The notes beneath the pieces were generated by a model. That model was not told the DNA's origin. It worked only from the letters and a program-made list of their open reading frames with translations, and ran no database searches. This document shows, piece by piece, positions 60,405-64,000 of a DNA stretch of 64,000 nucleotides. A program made the translations under genes and the position numbers. Origin of the DNA: Circinella umbellata (lineage: Eukaryota > Mucoromycota > Mucoromycetes > Mucorales > Lichtheimiaceae); contig JAIWNF010000036.1 in assembly GCA_025093555.1 (NCBI GenBank), positions 186,001 to 250,000 of the forward strand. Reading direction: 5' to 3'. Each line of letters starts with the position of its first letter. The stretch's first letter is position 1.

Positions 60405-61122
60405 AAATGTGGACACCTGAAAAGGAGGAGGGATCATTATGGTTCTTACTGCAGACAAACACCCTGTTTTTTTTACGGGTCCGTAAGGGTTGTAGGTGTG
60501 TTGTTACCCTCAGTAGCAGCGTATCTAGGACACATTTGCTCTGGTGTTACAGCTGAGAGATTCTCTGAAAAGGAGGGTAAGACTGGGGGTCTTATACTGC
60601 AGATAAACGCCCTCGATTTATGTGGGTTCCGTAAAGAGGTTTAAATAGTATTATATATTATTTATTCTGCTCTCGGCTGTAACTTCTTGTGGAATTGTTT
60701 AATTTGATTCAGATAAGTATTTTTTTTACACTATAAATTTTTTCTTCTTGGACGAGAAACTAATTATCATTGATGATATATGGTCTAGGATAAAACTAAG
60801 TTTTACCAGAGCGAATGTGGACGCCTGAAAAGGAGGGGGGATCATTATGGTTCTTACTGCAGACAAGCACCCTGTTTTTTTACAGGTCCGTAAGGGTTGT
60901 AGGTGTGTTGTTACCCTCAGTAGCAGCGTATCTAGGACACATTTGCTCTGGTGTTACAGCTGAGAGATTCTCTGAAAAGGAGGGTAAGACTGGGGGTCTT
61001 ATACTGCAGATAAACGCCCTCGATTTATGTGGGTTCCGTAAAGAGGTTTAAATAGTATTATATATTATTTATTCTGCTCTCGGCTGTAACTTCTTGCGGA
61101 ATTGTTTATTTGATTCAAATAA
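60405..61122. repeat. Tandem duplication of a 310-bp unit with internal sub-repeats
   Basis: Two copies, about 60405-60715 and 60813-61122, are offset by 408 bp. They differ at only a handful of positions. Each copy itself contains two diverged sub-repeats. One runs CTGAAAAGGAGG ... ACTGCAGACAAACACCCT ... GGTCCGTAAG and the other CTGAAAAGGAGGG ... ACTGCAGATAAACGCCCT ... GGTTCCGTAAAG. The open frames of 102 and 78 codons that run through the copies are probably chance, but they are preserved in both. Confidence 0.85.
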
Positions 61123-61565
61123 AGATTTTATTTATTCTGTAAAACCATTTTCAAGTATTGTATGCGACATTGGATGTTAGTAGAGTACAGCTTATATAAA
61201 GTCCAGAAGGGCCAGCTGGGGATCCACCTTATTAAGTATGCTGGGGAGGTTATTTTTATAATTAAATATTGTTACAGTCTATTGTCTTTTATGTCCAGCA
61301 ATTTTTTATAATTGACTTTATCTATTGAAGATTTAAAACCACATTAGTTCACAAGCAACTAGAATTAATGCAAATATATTATATATATTTATTGTCCAAA
61401 GTAAGATTATGAGCATTCACAAGTACATGATCAAGCTACACAGTAAAGCTATCCAAAAACTAGTATATTAAGATAGTTGAACCTTAAAATTTCCTTTTTT
61501 GTAAGATACTCTACCTTTGAATTCCTATTTTTTTGCTTTTCATTTGCTCACTGTATTTTAAAGAT
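61123..61565. other. Spacer up to the chimeric duplication
   Basis: About 440 bp of AT-rich sequence with no gene. The right edge is the point where identity to 35355 onward starts. Confidence 0.5.
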
Positions 61566-61843
61566 AATAAAAAATCTTATTTTGATTATGTATACATTGT
61601 AGTAATACCATGAATTATAGAGAATATACAAATTACCTAATTAGGTTTCTGCATAGCATAGTATCATATAAAAAACAATGAATGCCAACAACAAATATCT
61701 ATAATATGATTATTTTATAACAAAAAAAGTGTTTATATAACCACCAAAGGAAAAGAAAGTATAAAAATAATGCTTTAATCTTTTTTTTTGTTTCAGAAAC
61801 ACTTGTATTCCACTATTCCATTCATTTTTATTTCTTTTGTAAA

Positions 61844-62849
61844 ATGCAAAAAGCATCTAGTAAATTCATCGATTCACGTCGACAAGAGTCAAAAGCAGTT
61901 CCTTCGGAACATATTTCTTCTGAAGAACTTCATGAAGATGGTCAAATATCAACAGAAATTACATCTTCTACTACTGCTACGCAACAACCACAAGAGCAAG
62001 ATACTACTCTTCCATCAGAGTTGAGTACTTTAGCTTCAGTATCATCCGAACAAAAGCTCTCAACTGAATAATCTTCCAAGATCAATGATTATCAACCAAA
62101 AGTATTAGAAAGCACAGGTGAACTATCTAATGACAGTAAAAATGATAATATATTCAGTAATTGGGAGTTTCCTCAACAAGAGCAAGTCAGATTACACCGT
62201 AGTAAGAAGGAAAAAGGCAAAAATGTACTTAAACAAGAAAATATATATGAACAAAAACAAATTCTTGGAAAACGTAAGATAGACAACCAAGAAGAAGAAG
62301 AAACATTGCAGCGGCTAGAAAAACGACCAGAGCAACAATGTGCGTATGAAAAAAAGGACAATCTTTTCTCTCTTCTTTTTTACGTATTATACGTACTTGT
62401 ACAATTTTCTTAAAAATTATTATTTTGATGTTGTGTGTTTATATAGATAAAAAGTTTATAGTCGATCAATCCGAAATTTTTGAAGGTAAAAAAAAGCACC
62501 CATCATAATACTATTATATAGTGTTATATTAACATAAGATGTATTCACCATCATTCTTGTACATAACATACGTATGATAGATAAAAGACTTGAAAATTTA
62601 CTCAAACCTTTGTCTATTAAAGACATTCTAAATGATATGAATCATGATTGGAAATTTGCTCGAGATGAAATGACTGATGGATTCTTTTTTGCTGATAATG
62701 GTTATAATAGTAAGTAGATAGTATTTTGATATCCATATGCTATATGAATGGATTCTTATCAACCAATCGGGAATAAATTGATAATACGTAATATAGTTGA
62801 TGACAACAACAATGCTGCTAATAGTATTCTTGATGATGAACATGATGAT
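61844..62849 (+). pseudogene. Truncated copy of gene X with premature stop
   Basis: Copies exons 1-4 of the gene at 35633. A G-to-T change turns a GAA codon into TAA at 62069-62071, about 75 codons after the ATG. The 3' part, exon 5 included, is absent because the segment ends at 62849 and joins the gene Y copy. It cannot make the full protein. Confidence 0.9.
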
Positions 62850-62871
62850 CCTCAACGCTTTATGTGCCTAC

Positions 62872-64000
62872 CATTGACAGTCAAACTCTTTTCCTAGTTG
62901 GCCCCTGGGTTCCGTGGCTTCAACAAAATGGAGAAAGTTTTTCAAACAATGTTGGAGTTCAGTGGAAGGTGTCCTATTTGTGTTTTCGTCCAGTCTTTCA
63001 TCACTGCATTTTTAAAACTAGTATAAGCATTCGTGCGTTATAACTCTTCAATAAGTTAAGCAGTCAAACACATACCAAACTTCCACCAATCGCCGAATTC
63101 TTTTTTGATCTTTGGTAGGTTCTTGTACATTATTTTCAAACATCATCGCTTCCTCTGCAGTCAATACATGGCGCTTATACGTTATAGAAGTAGCATAATC
63201 AAGACGTGCAAGGCGGTATAAATTACCTAATGTAATTTTGGTGTTGATATCGCGTCCTGTAAGATCAAGTATACGATAATGCATTGGGCTTAAATTGAGA
63301 AGCATTAATAAAACAAATTCTGTCACGTAATATTGGTTTCACTTAACATTGAATAACATACCTTAATCTCTTTTTAGTTTCGTCCATTGATTCATCACAT
63401 AAATCAAATTTTTGGATAACCATTTCATATAAAGTCTTTATAGCTTCGGTCACTTCATTAGGTCGATTTTTATTACTTGGGTTAATTTTGGTTACTGCTT
63501 CTTCGTCAATGCAGATATCATTGCTTATTGATTCAAATAATGATTCTGAACTATCAAGTTCATTTTCTTCAGAACAAACACCATAATTTTTTAACTTCAA
63601 AGGTAATTCGAATTCGTTAACTTCATTTTCATCAAGTGTATCATATTCTTCATTGAGCACATCATCTTTTTCAGCATGGTTTTCATCAATAACATAGTTA
63701 TCTTTATCCTTTTTGTCATCTTCATTGTTAACACTCTTATCGCTCGTACTGTTGCTGGAATCATTATCATTGTCGTCATTCGTATTTTTTTTATTGCCGC
63801 TGTAATTTGGAATCTTAATCTCGTAAAAGCTTTTTTCGGCCATTGATAAAAAGCTATCGTGATAGCCATCACACACATTCCTGATTCCACTGGCCATTTG
63901 GCCTCTTAGATAATTAGTTAGATTATCTTCAATTTTTTTTGTAGCCTTGCGCTCATCAATTTCTTTATTACGTTCATATAATATCGAAATCAACGTGTCT
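62872..64000 (-). pseudogene. Truncated copy of gene Y, 3' end missing, 5' end off window
   Basis: Minus-strand copy of gene Y containing exon 3 (partly off the window), exon 4 (about 63076-63288) and exon 5 (about 62872-63003), with their splice sites preserved. The breakpoint lies in the intron right after exon 5, so exons 6 and 7 are absent and transcription would run into the antisense of the gene X copy. The reading frame is still open in the exons visible here, including one Asp-to-Glu change. The 5' end is not in view, so part of this call is inference. Confidence 0.75.

Larger units (their letters stand above)
61566..64000. repeat. Chimeric duplicated segment (block 1 joined to block 2)
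   Basis: 61566-62849 copies 35355-36639. At 62848-62850 the sequence switches without spacer to a copy of 49632-50784, which runs to the window end. Both pieces keep their original order and orientation, so the segment equals the source region with 36640-49631 left out. The shared bases AT at the breakpoint are the only microhomology I see. Confidence 0.93.

Noticed and set aside
60336..61051. 102- and 78-codon frames in the tandem repeat as genes
   Set aside because: They are two copies of one repeat with no recognisable domain. Retained here only as a finding about repeat structure.

Overview
The window looks like nuclear DNA of an early-diverging filamentous fungus, most likely Mucoromycota/Mucorales. 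It is AT-rich. Its genes are broken by many introns of about 50-120 nt with GT...AG ends, and the proteins are plainly fungal: Rtt109, a PDR-type ABCG transporter, a HET-domain protein, Argonaute and an HSF-type factor. The taxon is inferred from gene content and style, not from a marker search. I found no tRNA or rRNA genes and no CRISPR array.

Left half (4-35 kb), conserved genes, nearly all on the + strand: Rtt109 histone acetyltransferase; an HSF-type transcription factor (8 exons); a G-protein alpha subunit (9 exons, one only 5 nt long); ribosomal protein eL37; a 20-exon GNPAT/PlsB-type acyltransferase ending in a peroxisomal SKL tripeptide; a possible 65-aa gene on the minus strand; threonine dehydratase (Ilv1); Argonaute with an intact slicer tetrad; and a full-length PDR transporter. 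Exon joins were checked by reading frame for all of these. Two copies of one MITE family, each with a 9-bp target duplication, lie at 3.26-3.72 and 14.87-15.31 kb.

Middle (35-51 kb): an unknown 5-exon gene (gene X), a complete RAD50 with its zinc hook, an intronless HET-domain protein with an acidic insertion, and an unknown 7-exon minus-strand gene (gene Y).

Right end (51-64 kb) is repeat-rich. It holds an inverted-repeat element, a 4.6-kb MULE whose single protein joins a WRKY/GCM1-like zinc domain, a DDE transposase, a Lys/Glu-rich linker and an OTU cysteine protease, a minisatellite inside that transposon, nested tandem repeats, and a near-identical chimeric copy of two distant pieces of the window. 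In the copy, truncated gene X is joined directly to truncated gene Y, omitting the 13 kb that carry RAD50 and the HET gene. The best candidates for new biology are the MULE-OTU element, the chimeric duplication, the peroxisomal GNPAT-like enzyme, and the unusual gene architecture of the G alpha subunit.
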